The position numbers and the translations under genes are program-made. Shown here piece after piece: positions 1-7,963 of a stretch of DNA of 17,769 nt. Numbering within the stretch: position 1 is the stretch's first letter; every line of letters begins with the position of its first letter. The notes beneath the pieces are model-generated. The model was not told the origin of the DNA. It did not search any database and worked only from the letters and a program-made list of their open reading frames with translations. This stretch comes from Syntrophomonadaceae bacterium (GTDB taxonomy: Bacteria; Bacillota; Syntrophomonadia; Syntrophomonadales; Syntrophomonadaceae), in contig JAAYJY010000279.1 in assembly GCA_012522705.1 (NCBI GenBank), positions 1 to 17,769 of the forward strand, given 5' to 3'.

Positions 1-502
1 CCATAACATCGCTCGGTCCCACCGTCTGTCCTTGTTTCATATCGGTTTGCACCAAGCCGCCATAGAAAGAATAGAATCCGCCTTCATGCTCGATCAGCAC
101 CGAATCCAACCCGGATACGGTATCGGTTTCCACCACCTGTCCCCCCGTAATTGGCTTCACCCGGGTGCCGGAGGCAACCTCCAGAACCACACCGGAGCTG
201 AACTTCTGCTTTTTCTCGGTTTTGTCCCAGTACCAACCATAGTTACGCTGGATTGATATGATCTCGCAGGGGGGCTGCAATACCTGACCCCCGACCACCA
301 GTTGGAGATCATTGGTCCCCTTGGTGCCAGGGATATGCACGTGCCTTGAAATAAATGCTCCCACATCATATTGATCGTACATCACGTACCTGAGAACCGG
401 TTCCACCACCTGCCGGCCAGTCTGGCCCGACTGCATCATCACGGCCACGGCAGCCACGAAGACGATGACTAGCAAGAGTTTTATTTTGAAGTTCTGCAAC
501 AT
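1..502 (-). CDS. SpoIVFA-like membrane protein with degenerate M23/LytM domain (3' end cut by window)
   Basis: The first 167 residues are visible; the C-terminus lies beyond the left edge. The start is the ATG at 502, behind only a weak G-rich ribosome site. Residues about 6-24 form one hydrophobic membrane segment, followed by a linker and an M23/LytM-like beta domain from about residue 85. The zinc-site positions are lost: where active M23 enzymes have H-x-G-x-D this protein has SSGVV at 102-106, and the usual Y-x-H-L is YGGL at 147-150. A membrane-anchored, inactive LytM domain just after the mre/min block fits SpoIVFA, which in Bacillus holds the intramembrane protease SpoIVFB in check in the forespore outer membrane and sits in the order mreBCD-minCD-spoIVFA-spoIVFB. 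SpoIVFA identity is inferred from synteny and the degenerate domain; an unrelated non-catalytic M23 protein remains possible. Confidence 0.62.
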   Translation of the reverse strand, partial: MLQNFKIKLLLVIVFVAAVAVMMQSGQTGRQVVEPVLRYVMYDQYDVGAFISRHVHIPGTKGTNDLQLVVGGQVLQPPCEIISIQRNYGWYWDKTEKKQKFSSGVVLEVASGTRVKPITGGQVVETDTVSGLDSVLIEHEGGFYSFYGGLVQTDMKQGQTVGPSDVM

Positions 503-573
503 ACTGACACCCGCCCCGGCTTTTCTTAAAATATATAGTTATCGCGCTGGTTTTATTACTATCCAATAAAGAT

Positions 574-597
574 AAAAAAAGGAAGGCCCCAGCCTCC
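574..597 (-). terminator. Rho-independent terminator after the rodA-DUF1232 unit
   Basis: On the minus strand a GC stem (GGAGGC pairing GCCTTCC with one bulge, loop TGGG) is followed directly by seven T. It lies about 155 bases past the end of the DUF1232 gene and separates it from the SpoIVFA-like gene. That gene then needs its own promoter; only a weak candidate (TTGGAT-17-GATAAC, about 543-571) is visible. I see no other feature in the rest of the 503-751 gap. Confidence 0.75.
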
Positions 598-751
598 CAC
601 TCACGATATTAAGGAAAATATGTAATTTGGACAGACACGATTAAAAAAGGTTTGGGGCAAGCTCATTGGAAAGCCCGTGATTGAAATGCACATGAGGCAC
701 CCCGATTGAACAGACATTCCTTTCTAACGCAGCTTTCGGCTTTTGGAGATC

Positions 752-1174
752 TTACTTAAATTCGTAATCAGCATCGATGGTATCATTCGAGGCCTTCTTC
801 ACTACCTTATAATACACCCCATCCGGCAATAGATAGCGGGTAAACTCCAGAATGCGGTCGATAGCCAGCAAAAGGTCCTCTGGCCCATCCCAATGCGACA
901 GAAGAATGTATCGGTCCACACCGTTCAGGAGCCTCTTCAAGACCAGGGCCGCCAGTAGCAGATCGTCTACCTGGCCCAGCAAAGGGATGATATCGGGCAA
1001 GAAATCCAGAGGATAAAGCATATACCCGACTGTCCCCAGCAATATCGCCTTTTCACTGGTCTCGACCCGCTTGTCGGCTACCAGCCGATAGAGGAGTTTT
1101 ATAAGGTTGGGTATCAGCAATATCCCGTTGCGGGCCATCTCAGTTATGGATTCCTTCTGGCTGCTGTTGCTCAC
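752..1174 (-). CDS. DUF1232 (YkvA-type) small membrane protein
   Basis: A 140-residue protein with the DUF1232 core: the stretch around residues 50-70 reads YMLYPLDFLPDIIPLLGQVDD, less its ends, the signature of the YkvA family, in which PLDFLPDxIP-x-G-x-x-DD lies between short hydrophobic helices. The start is the GTG at 1174, chosen because AAAGGAG sits seven bases upstream. It follows rodA by about 50 bases and probably shares its promoter and the terminator at 574-597. Family members are small membrane-associated proteins of unknown role, sometimes linked to envelope stress; nothing here specifies a function. Being cotranscribed with rodA suggests an envelope job (inference). Confidence 0.85.
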   Translation of the reverse strand: MSNSSQKESITEMARNGILLIPNLIKLLYRLVADKRVETSEKAILLGTVGYMLYPLDFLPDIIPLLGQVDDLLLAALVLKRLLNGVDRYILLSHWDGPEDLLLAIDRILEFTRYLLPDGVYYKVVKKASNDTIDADYEFK

Positions 1175-1223
1175 AACGTCACTCCTTTCTCAACTCAACT
1201 GAATCTCCTATCCCTCTCGGTCG

Positions 1224-2360
1224 CTAAAACACCAGCTTCTTGCCCCTGAGATTTACCCCCAGGATCAGACCAACCGCGATCATGTTGGTCAACATGTTGC
1301 TGCCCCCATAACTCACAAACGGCAAAGGTATGCCGGTGACAGGCATCAGCCCAATACACATGCCGATGTTCTCAAAGATATGAAACAACCACATGGCGAT
1401 TATTCCCGACACGATCAAAGTGCCGTACAACTCCCTCGACTTAGTGCTGATAATCAGCGCTCGGAACAATAGCAGGGCATACAGGACTAGCAACAGCGAG
1501 GCCCCTAGGAAACCCAACTCTTCTCCGATCACGGCAAAGATGAAGTCGGTATGGTGTTCGGGCAGGAAGTTCAACTGTACCTGGGTCCCGTTGAATAACC
1601 CACTGCCGGTAAGGCCCCCCGCGCCGATAGCTATAAGGGATTGGATGATATTCCAGCCGTCTCCCCGACCGCCCTTGCCGTCTTGGTAGGGATCGATGAA
1701 CACCGCCAATCTGCTGATCTGGTAGTTCTCCAGGGGGAGCCACACTCCATATTGGAAATGGAGGAAGAGCCACAAAGCGATAAAGCCCAACAACCCGATA
1801 ATGAGGCCGCCCAGCAAACGGGGGTTGGCCCCAGCCATATACATCATAACCACCGTAATCACCAGGTAAACCAAAGCCGTTCCCAAATCCGGCTGCATAA
1901 GGATCAGGAGGACCGGCAAGCCCATATAAACGAAACAGGGCAGGGGCTGACCCAACGAATTCAGTTCCCCCTTGCGGCGCCCCAGAAAGTCCGCAAAACC
2001 GATGATAAGCAGGATCTTGGTAAACTCCGCCGGTTGCAACGGGGGCAGGCCTCCAATGGAAATCCACCCCGTGGTGCCCCTGACCTCGATCCCGAAGATC
2101 AGAACCAAGACCAGCATAAGGATGGTCGCCCCATAAATAAACAGACTGTATTGCTGCAGCAAGGTGTAATCAAAATATAGGATGAGCACCGCCAAGATGA
2201 TACCTACCCCCATGAAAAAAGCCTGCTTCTTCAAATAATAATAAGGATCACTGGTCATGCCCGAACTGGCACTGGTCATTATCAAAAGCCCGAACATCAG
2301 GATCAGCGCCAATACGCCTACGAAGTACCTGTCTATAAGCATCATCCGCTTGATATTCAT
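1224..2360 (-). CDS. rodA: RodA, SEDS-family peptidoglycan glycosyltransferase
   Basis: A 378-residue polytopic membrane protein of the FtsW/RodA/SpoVE (SEDS) family. It polymerises lipid II into glycan strands in the elongation machinery, working with a class B PBP; PBP2 is encoded upstream at 4539-6584. Visible signs are about ten hydrophobic segments, the HTDFIFAVIGEELGF motif in the extracellular loop, and the family's C-terminal signature GLMPVTGIPLPFVSYGGS. The length is normal. The ATG at 2360 is preceded by GGAGGG at a good distance and by the TGGACA-18-TATAAT promoter at 2381-2410, which would give a leader of only about 14 bases. FtsW or SpoVE are alternatives by family, but the position beside min/mre genes favours RodA. 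Confidence 0.93.
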   Translation of the reverse strand: MNIKRMMLIDRYFVGVLALILMFGLLIMTSASSGMTSDPYYYLKKQAFFMGVGIILAVLILYFDYTLLQQYSLFIYGATILMLVLVLIFGIEVRGTTGWISIGGLPPLQPAEFTKILLIIGFADFLGRRKGELNSLGQPLPCFVYMGLPVLLILMQPDLGTALVYLVITVVMMYMAGANPRLLGGLIIGLLGFIALWLFLHFQYGVWLPLENYQISRLAVFIDPYQDGKGGRGDGWNIIQSLIAIGAGGLTGSGLFNGTQVQLNFLPEHHTDFIFAVIGEELGFLGASLLLVLYALLLFRALIISTKSRELYGTLIVSGIIAMWLFHIFENIGMCIGLMPVTGIPLPFVSYGGSNMLTNMIAVGLILGVNLRGKKLVF

Positions 2361-2380
2361 GCGAGAGCCCTCCGGGTTTC

Positions 2381-2410
2381 ATTATAAAGGCAGCCAATTT
2401 GTTATGTCCA
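2381..2410 (-). promoter_or_regulatory. SigA-type promoter for rodA
   Basis: On the minus strand, TGGACA (2405-2410) and a perfect TATAAT (2381-2386) are separated by 18 bases, close to the vegetative consensus. The predicted start is near 2374, next to the rodA ribosome site, so the leader would be very short. It lies just downstream of the minE terminator, so rodA and the DUF1232 gene can be transcribed separately from minCDE. Confidence 0.7.
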
Positions 2411-2453
2411 GAGGACAAAAACAGGAGCGGATGGGAATGGCGGCTGGCCCGCC

Positions 2454-2485
2454 AAAAAGGCAACCCCCGGTTGGAAAGGGCTGCC
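2454..2485 (-). terminator. Rho-independent terminator after minE
   Basis: On the minus strand GGCAGCCC pairs with GGGTTGCC (8 bp, one G-T) around an 11-12 base loop and is followed by five T. It starts about 30 bases past the minE stop codon and ends the minCDE transcript. Confidence 0.78.
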
Positions 2486-2516
2486 TCCTGGGATGATGGC
2501 GCTATTGGGTTGGAAA

Positions 2517-2786
2517 TCAGATGGCCCGCTTCAGGCTGCGCACCGGGATATTGGCTATCAAAGCCATGGTATCATCATCGTTTTCGAGATTTACGATCAG
2601 GCTCTCCACATCGATGTCCATATACTGTTGGATCACTTCGATGAGGTCTGCCTTCAAAGCACCTATCAATTCCGGTGATACGGTGCTGCGGTCGTGGATC
2701 AATACCAATCGCAGCCGTTCCCGGGCTACATCTTTGCTGGATGTGTCCTTGTTAAATAATCTGGATATGAAATCGATCAAGATCAC
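2517..2786 (-). CDS. minE: MinE, cell division topological specificity factor
   Basis: An 89-residue MinE. It displaces MinC and stimulates the MinD ATPase at the membrane, giving pole-to-pole oscillation and confining Z-ring assembly to midcell. The N-terminal membrane-binding and MinD-contact segment is visible (residues about 1-33, including RERLRLVLIHDR), followed by the dimerising beta domain with YMDIDVESLIV. The start is the GTG at 2786, with GGAGGT a few bases upstream; the ribosome site lies in the 10-base gap after the minD stop, so translation is probably coupled. MinE together with MinCD marks an oscillating system, unlike DivIVA-anchored Bacillus subtilis, which lacks MinE. Confidence 0.95.
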   Translation of the reverse strand: MILIDFISRLFNKDTSSKDVARERLRLVLIHDRSTVSPELIGALKADLIEVIQQYMDIDVESLIVNLENDDDTMALIANIPVRSLKRAI

Positions 2787-2796
2787 CCCACCTCCA

Positions 2797-3597
2797 TTAA
2801 CGGGCCAGTTTCAGCATCCTCATGAACCTGGCCATTATGTTTTCATTGTCCTCCAAATTGTACATAGCTACTTTTTCCCCCGTAATCCTCCGGGCAATAC
2901 GGCGATAGGCTTCCCCAGCCAGGGAACTGTTGTTCATTACCGCCGGTTCGCCTCGGTTGGTTGAGATGACTATCGCTTCGTCCTCAGGCACCACTCCCAA
3001 CAGTTCGATGGCCAAAATATCTATGATGTCTTCTATATCCATCATATCACCTCTTCTGACCATCTTGGGCCGGAGACGATTGATGATAAGCTGGCTATTT
3101 CTCAACCCGGTCGCTTCCAGCAACCCCACAATCCGGTCCGCATCCCGCACCGACGATACTTCTGGCGTGGCCACCACCAAAGCCCCATCAGCGCCGGCAA
3201 TGGCATTCTTGAAGCCTTGTTCGATGCCAGCCGGGCAATCCACCAGAACAAAGTCAAATTCCTGGCGCAATTCATTGGTCAGATTACGCATTTGATGCGG
3301 GGTGACAGCGGTTTTGTCCTTGGTTTGGGCCGCCGGCAGCAGGAATAAGCTCTCAAAACGCTTGTCCTTGATCAATGCTTGTTGCAGACGGCAGATATCA
3401 TTAACTACATCGACGATATCGAATACAATCCGGTTTTCCAGTCCCAACACCACGTCGAGATTTCTAAGTCCAATGTCGGTGTCCACCAATACTGTCTTTT
3501 TGTCCAGCATCGCCAGAGCAGTTCCCAAATTGGCAGTAGTGGTAGTCTTGCCCACCCCGCCTTTGCCGGAAGTAATAACCAGAACCTTGCCACTCAT
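2797..3597 (-). CDS. minD: MinD, septum-site-determining ATPase
   Basis: A 266-residue ParA/MinD-family ATPase that binds the membrane in its ATP dimer form, recruits MinC and is released by MinE. The deviant Walker A motif GKGGVGKT is at residues 11-18 (signature Lys12 and Lys17), the switch/Walker B region contains VLVDCPAGIEQG, and the last residues, MARFMRMLKLAR, form the amphipathic membrane-targeting helix. Length and ends match the family. The ATG at 3597 has AGGGGGC upstream and follows the minC stop by 16 bases. It is the second gene of minCDE. Confidence 0.96.
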   Translation of the reverse strand: MSGKVLVITSGKGGVGKTTTTANLGTALAMLDKKTVLVDTDIGLRNLDVVLGLENRIVFDIVDVVNDICRLQQALIKDKRFESLFLLPAAQTKDKTAVTPHQMRNLTNELRQEFDFVLVDCPAGIEQGFKNAIAGADGALVVATPEVSSVRDADRIVGLLEATGLRNSQLIINRLRPKMVRRGDMMDIEDIIDILAIELLGVVPEDEAIVISTNRGEPAVMNNSSLAGEAYRRIARRITGEKVAMYNLEDNENIMARFMRMLKLAR

Positions 3598-3613
3598 TGC
3601 TCAAGCCCCCTAA

Positions 3614-4255
3614 TCATATTTTCATTTTTTCGATTACCACCGTGCCGGCTTTAATGCGGGCTATTTCGGGACTGCCCACTTCAATGCTCTCACCATCCGG
3701 AGCGCGGGTTATGTGGTCAGCTATCCGCAGTTGGGTGGGATTAAGGCGGAAAGCCACGATTACCGCCGCCTCCTCCCCCAATGCCCCGGCATGAGCGACT
3801 CCTCGCAGGGCCCCCATAACCAATATGCTGCCGACGGCTATGACCTCGGCGCCCGGATTGATATCTCCCAGTACGACTATATTGCCGCGGGTAAAAATTT
3901 TCTGTCCCGACCGCAAATTGCGGCTGATCATGACCGTATCCCCACTCTGGAGCAACTGATGGCTGTCCAGGGGCACCCGGTGGGGTATGTCGCGCGGCGG
4001 CCCCTTTTTCTGGTTGTACTTCAACCCCTTGAGGCTTAAGCCAAATAGCTTCACTATACTCTCCAATTCCCGTAACTGTTTCTCAGTCAGTCTCATCATC
4101 CCGATATCGATGCAAACCTCATCGGTATGACCAAATTCCCCGACCAGATTCAGACTCTGTTCCAATTGCAGTTTCATTTCCTGCAGGTTATCACAAGCGC
4201 TCAAATCGATTACCATTTCATGGTCCGACCCACGGGCAGCTACATCGGCAGACAT
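3614..4255 (-). CDS. minC: MinC, septum-site inhibitor
   Basis: A 213-residue MinC. It blocks FtsZ polymerisation away from midcell and is brought to the membrane by MinD. The N-terminal FtsZ-inhibiting domain covers about 1-100. The C-terminal right-handed beta-helix that binds MinD covers about 105-205, with the typical glycine-rich rungs IFTRGNIVVLGDINPGAEV. The ATG at 4255 is preceded by AGGAGG at an ideal distance. It is the first gene of minCDE; no convincing SigA promoter is visible between it and the upstream terminator, so its promoter may be weak or alternative. Confidence 0.92.
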   Translation of the reverse strand: MSADVAARGSDHEMVIDLSACDNLQEMKLQLEQSLNLVGEFGHTDEVCIDIGMMRLTEKQLRELESIVKLFGLSLKGLKYNQKKGPPRDIPHRVPLDSHQLLQSGDTVMISRNLRSGQKIFTRGNIVVLGDINPGAEVIAVGSILVMGALRGVAHAGALGEEAAVIVAFRLNPTQLRIADHITRAPDGESIEVGSPEIARIKAGTVVIEKMKI

Positions 4256-4337
4256 AAAGCGGCCTCCTATTCTTTAAGTAAGGCAATCAGCAAACCTGTC
4301 TAACAACTTCTATTAATTGCATTTATTTCCTTTGGTG

Positions 4338-4380
4338 AAAAATAAAATGATAGGGGATATCCTGGCTGATCTCCCCTATC
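4338..4380 (-). terminator. Strong rho-independent terminator between PBP2 gene and minC
   Basis: On the minus strand GATAGGGGA pairs perfectly with TCCCCTATC (9 bp, loop 14) and is followed by ATTTTATTTTT. It ends either the long mre/PBP2 transcript or the candidate small RNA that begins near 4470. Confidence 0.85.
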
Positions 4381-4470
4381 GCGGTCGTTCTTTACTGATA
4401 AAGTTCATTCAATTTCCGACATGGGTTAAAGTGACTAATACCGCACCGATATGACCCCTAATGCGGTAAA
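4338..4470 (-). ncRNA. Candidate structured intergenic RNA between PBP2 gene and minC
   Basis: The 283-base gap 4256-4538 holds no gene but contains more structure than a terminator needs. On the minus strand an extended -10 (TG-N-TAAAAT, 4477-4485) predicts a start near 4470. A 10-bp inverted repeat (CGTTCTTTAC at 4386-4395 with GTAAAGAACG at 4466-4475) would enclose most of the RNA, with an alternative hairpin TACCGCA/TGCGGTA (4439-4445/4462-4468) competing for the same bases. The RNA would end at the terminator 4338-4380, giving about 130 bases. It could equally be just the 3' UTR of the mre operon. No -35 box is evident. I do not recognise a known RNA family. Confidence 0.28.
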
Positions 4471-4538
4471 GAACGGATTTTATCACCCTTCCGGCGACAT
4501 TGATGGAGACGGGCCCCGAATCCGGGTTAATTCTGTGG

Positions 4539-6584
4539 TTAGCCGTCAGTTTCCGGGGCGATCAGGGGCGAATAATGGTCCTGGATGCCAAAATATTGCT
4601 CGAAAACGTCCTTGGCCACCCAACCGACGGAATCACTGCCGGTTTGGCCGTACTCGACAACCCCAGCAAAGGCCACCTGGGGGTTCTCCACCGGGGCGAA
4701 GGCTATGAAGATACCATGGAATTCGCCCATAACGCTGTCTCCCACCCGGTTGGTCTGGGCGGTGCCGGTTTTGGCGGCAACCTTGATGTCGGCGGGGAAA
4801 CCGTTGAACAGGAAGGCGGCCGTTCCTCCCGGCTGTGTCACCTGCAGCATGGCCCGCCGGGTTTCGGCCAGGGTATTGGCGGATACCGAAACCCGGCGAA
4901 TCAATTCGGGTTCGATCTCCTTCACTATTTGCTGGTCGGGGGACAGTATCTGCTTCAGCAAATGGGGGCGCATCAGGTCGCCACCGTTGGCAACCGTGGC
5001 GATGAAATTGACCAGATCGATGATGGTATATTGGTTGGCCCCTTGGCCGATGGACATATTGAAGGTGTCAAAAGGCTGCCAGTTGGTGTCGAAATCGTAA
5101 TCGATCTGATATTGAGCCTCTAGCCGGGCTTTCTCATCCTGTTTCTTTCTCTCCAGCTCCTTGGCCTGCTCGGGGCTGGCCTCCTGCAGCAAGGGTTCAT
5201 ATTTGTCCTCCAGTTTCTGACGTAGGTTGTCATACTTACGGTCGATGAGAAGAGCATTCAGTTCCCGTTTCCATTCCGGGGTGGGTACCAGTCCCTGAGC
5301 TTCATAGGGCAGGTCGATGCCGCTTTTTTGGCCCAGACCGAAATCCTGGGCTACCTTAATTATGGCTTCCTTGCCGGCCCGGCGGGCCATCTCCTGGAAA
5401 TAGACATTACAGGATTTGGCCATGGCGCTGTAATAATTAAGATTACCATGCACCCCAGTACATTGTATGTAGGGTGCTATCCAATACCGGCCGTGGCAAT
5501 TAACATAATCGTTCAAGGGACTCACACCCCCGCTTTCCAGGGCGGCCATGCCGGTAATCGGTTTGAAGGTGGATCCGGGAGGATAAGTGACCTGTATGGC
5601 CCGGTTAAGGGCTGCGCCAGGTTCCATAGGATTGTAGCCGTCTCCCTGGGGGAAATAATAAGCCGCCAGACGGGAGCTGATGTTTCCTTTCCAATCGTCG
5701 GGACGCATCTCCGGGCTGGACGCCATAGCCAGTACTTCGCCGGTCCTCACGTCCATCACCACCGCCGAGCCCACTTTTGCCTTGGGGTATTTTTGCTGCA
5801 GCCGGGTCAGATTGGTTTCCAAGGAGTTTTCCATGACCTTCTGTAGTTTCAGGTCCAGGGTAAGCTTGAGATTGTTGCCTGGAATGGGCTCCAGGGTCAC
5901 CAATTCCCTATCGGTGGGACGCGCCCAGGCATCCACCTCCATGCGGCGGGCTCCATAGGTCCCCCGCAATTCCTCTTCATACTGTTTCTCCAAGCCGGAC
6001 TTACCGATCAGACTGTTGATATTGTATTGGCCGTCAGAGGCGGCCAGTTCATCCTGGTTGATGGAGTGGATATAGCCCAGCACATGACCAGCCAGGGCAT
6101 CTTGCGGGTAAGACCGCAGGGGCTCAATTTCAATGGACACCCCGGGCAGATTGTGGCGGTCCTCCTCCAATTGGACCACCAGCTCCCAGGGTATGTCGCG
6201 AACGATGACCACCGGTTCAAAAAGGCGAAACTGCTGGGCAGCGATCTTTTCATCTATGACCGCGGCGGTTACCTCGGGGTAATATGGTTGCAAAGAATTG
6301 GCCAGATGATCTACCAGTTGGTCTTTCTCATCCTTGCCGGGATTAGTCAGGCTCAAAGTGTAGACCAGTTCATTGGCGGCCAGGGTTTCACCAAAGCGAT
6401 CATAAATTTCGCCCCGGGTAGGCTTTATAGACACCAGGCGTATCCGGTTTTCTTTGGCCTTTACCTGGTAGACGTCACTGTAGGCCAACTGTACTATGGC
6501 CAGTTTTATGCAGAGGATTGCCAATAGTCCGAATATTACTGCGGCATAGGTCCGGAGTCGGCGATCCAAATTATTCTTTTTCAT
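4539..6584 (-). CDS. mrdA: Penicillin-binding protein 2, elongasome class B transpeptidase
   Basis: A 681-residue class B PBP that cross-links lateral-wall peptidoglycan outside the membrane as partner of RodA. Residues about 13-33 are the single N-terminal membrane anchor. The dimerisation/pedestal domain starts around RGEIYDRFGETLA (57-69). The transpeptidase motifs are SxxK at 338-341 (STFK), SxN at 391-393 (SCN) and KTG at 605-607. Between SxN and KTG there is a charged, probably coiled-coil insertion at about 441-500, between PEWKRE and the conserved FNMSIGQG. Its ATG at 6584 overlaps the mreD stop by four bases (ATGA), so translation is coupled. It is the last gene of the mre unit, closed by the terminator at 4338-4380. 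Confidence 0.93.
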   Translation of the reverse strand: MKKNNLDRRLRTYAAVIFGLLAILCIKLAIVQLAYSDVYQVKAKENRIRLVSIKPTRGEIYDRFGETLAANELVYTLSLTNPGKDEKDQLVDHLANSLQPYYPEVTAAVIDEKIAAQQFRLFEPVVIVRDIPWELVVQLEEDRHNLPGVSIEIEPLRSYPQDALAGHVLGYIHSINQDELAASDGQYNINSLIGKSGLEKQYEEELRGTYGARRMEVDAWARPTDRELVTLEPIPGNNLKLTLDLKLQKVMENSLETNLTRLQQKYPKAKVGSAVVMDVRTGEVLAMASSPEMRPDDWKGNISSRLAAYYFPQGDGYNPMEPGAALNRAIQVTYPPGSTFKPITGMAALESGGVSPLNDYVNCHGRYWIAPYIQCTGVHGNLNYYSAMAKSCNVYFQEMARRAGKEAIIKVAQDFGLGQKSGIDLPYEAQGLVPTPEWKRELNALLIDRKYDNLRQKLEDKYEPLLQEASPEQAKELERKKQDEKARLEAQYQIDYDFDTNWQPFDTFNMSIGQGANQYTIIDLVNFIATVANGGDLMRPHLLKQILSPDQQIVKEIEPELIRRVSVSANTLAETRRAMLQVTQPGGTAAFLFNGFPADIKVAAKTGTAQTNRVGDSVMGEFHGIFIAFAPVENPQVAFAGVVEYGQTGSDSVGWVAKDVFEQYFGIQDHYSPLIAPETDG

Positions 6585-7084
6585 ATGCTTTGCCCTTCCC
6601 GAAGCACTCCCCCCCTGGAGGAGCGTAAATACCAGATATATATCGGCGCCGAGATGATCACATTATAGACCCCATGATATACTACATCGGCTAATATTGC
6701 CCTATTCAGGCTGAATCCGGGGATGGCCAGAAAGGAAATCATAAACAAAAGCGCTACGTTAATGATTGTGCCCCCCAGTACCCCGATTACGCCCACCAAA
6801 ATATTTTCCTGGAAGACCTCTCCTTGCATGCGGCCCAGGATAAAGGCAGTGATACCTTTGCAGATAGCATTGACCCCGATAATGCGGCCCTGGTACAAAT
6901 CTTCCCAAATCCCACAGGCTACCCCATATACCGCGCCTTTGGTGGAACCGTTGAAAACTGAATAGAAGATGACCAGGATAAGCAACAGGTCCGGTACTGC
7001 TCCCTGGATGGAGAAGGACCTGAAGAAGGTGGTCTGTAGAAATAAAGCCAGAAATGGCAGCAAAACGATGATCAGGGCTCGCAT
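6581..7084 (-). CDS. mreD: MreD, rod-shape-determining membrane protein
   Basis: A 167-residue hydrophobic protein with five to six membrane segments. It is an MreD of normal size, linking MreC and MreB to the PBP2-RodA synthase. Typical features are the N-terminal LQTTFF segment, VPDLLLILVIFYSVFNGSTKGAVYGVACGIWED shared with the family in its core, and a C-terminal hydrophobic hairpin ending in basic residues. The ATG at 7084 has GGGGTG upstream and is six bases after the mreC stop. It overlaps the PBP2 start by four bases. Confidence 0.9.
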   Translation of the reverse strand: MRALIIVLLPFLALFLQTTFFRSFSIQGAVPDLLLILVIFYSVFNGSTKGAVYGVACGIWEDLYQGRIIGVNAICKGITAFILGRMQGEVFQENILVGVIGVLGGTIINVALLFMISFLAIPGFSLNRAILADVVYHGVYNVIISAPIYIWYLRSSRGGVLREGQSI

Positions 7085-7090
7085 AGTCTG

Positions 7091-7951
7091 CTACACCCCC
7101 TGATTGGCAGGCGCTTCTGCGACCTGGAAGGACTTGATTATCAACACTTCTTCCAACCGGTCTAAGTTTACCGCCGGCTCCACGGAAGCGGACAGGACCA
7201 GTCCATTAGCTTCCTTCTGGATATCACGAATGGTTCCGATCGTTATACCGGGCGGGTAGGTCTGGGAGATACCCGAGGTTACTGCCAGGTCCCCATCCTG
7301 GGCCTGAGAATAGTAAGGTATATTGATCATCCTCAGGCGGCCGTCGCCGACTCCCTCGACGATGCCCCGGTTCTCCCGGGTGGGCTGGATAATAGCCCCC
7401 ACTGCCATCTCCCGGTCGGTGATCAACAATACTTGAGCGGTACTGCGGTTCACATTGATTAGCTTGCCCACCAGACCGTCCGGGGTAATAACGGGCATAT
7501 TCAAAGTCAACCCGTAGTCGGCCCCTTTATCCACGGTCATGGTGCGGTACCAGTTGTTGGGGGCATGACCGATGATCCTGGCGGCTTCCAAATCAAACTG
7601 ACCGATTTGAGCATTCCTGTAATCAAGCAGGCCCCTTAACCGCTCCACCTCAGCCTGGCTTTCCCGCAATCGCATGTTTTCCAGGCTGAGCTGTTGGTTT
7701 AAGGCCTGTTCGGTTTGCAGCAGCTGTTTCAAATCCTGCAGGCCCAGCACCCTGGTGCCAAACTGTCCCAGCCCCTGCTGGACCGAGGCTACCCCTTTCT
7801 GCAGAGGCGCGTAGCTGTTCCTCACCCAACGTTCAACCACACCCAGTCCCAAACTATCGCTGGAGCCCCATTTTACCACCAATAATAGAATCAGGGCGGT
7901 TAACAACAGGGTCCAGGCACCCTTTTTCTTGCTTGTTGTAAACAAACCCAT
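7091..7951 (-). CDS. mreC: MreC, rod-shape-determining protein
   Basis: A 286-residue bitopic protein. A basic N-terminus (TTSKKK) precedes one membrane segment (about 13-30), followed by a leucine/glutamine-rich coiled coil (about 68-110) and the C-terminal double beta-barrel that contacts PBP2 and activates it. Diagnostic stretches include APNNWYRTMTVDKGADYGL, VITPDGLVGKL and TSGISQTYPPGITIG. The ATG at 7951 comes 12 bases after the mreB stop with only a weak ribosome site, so translation probably depends on coupling to mreB. Confidence 0.93.
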   Translation of the reverse strand: MGLFTTSKKKGAWTLLLTALILLLVVKWGSSDSLGLGVVERWVRNSYAPLQKGVASVQQGLGQFGTRVLGLQDLKQLLQTEQALNQQLSLENMRLRESQAEVERLRGLLDYRNAQIGQFDLEAARIIGHAPNNWYRTMTVDKGADYGLTLNMPVITPDGLVGKLINVNRSTAQVLLITDREMAVGAIIQPTRENRGIVEGVGDGRLRMINIPYYSQAQDGDLAVTSGISQTYPPGITIGTIRDIQKEANGLVLSASVEPAVNLDRLEEVLIIKSFQVAEAPANQGV

Positions 7952-7963
7952 TCACCCGATCAA

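Noticed and set aside
601..717. 38-codon minus-strand ORF ending just before the terminator at 574-597, with AAAGGA upstream
   Set aside because: The purine stretch directly abuts the ATG (no spacing), the peptide has no recognisable feature, and such an ORF is expected by chance.
1441..2067. 208-codon second minus-strand frame inside rodA
   Set aside because: Out-of-frame translation of rodA, rich in Pro/Arg/Gly and without family features.
4500..5123. 207-codon plus-strand frame opposite the PBP2 gene
   Set aside because: Antisense shadow of the transpeptidase domain; glycine-rich, no ribosome site.
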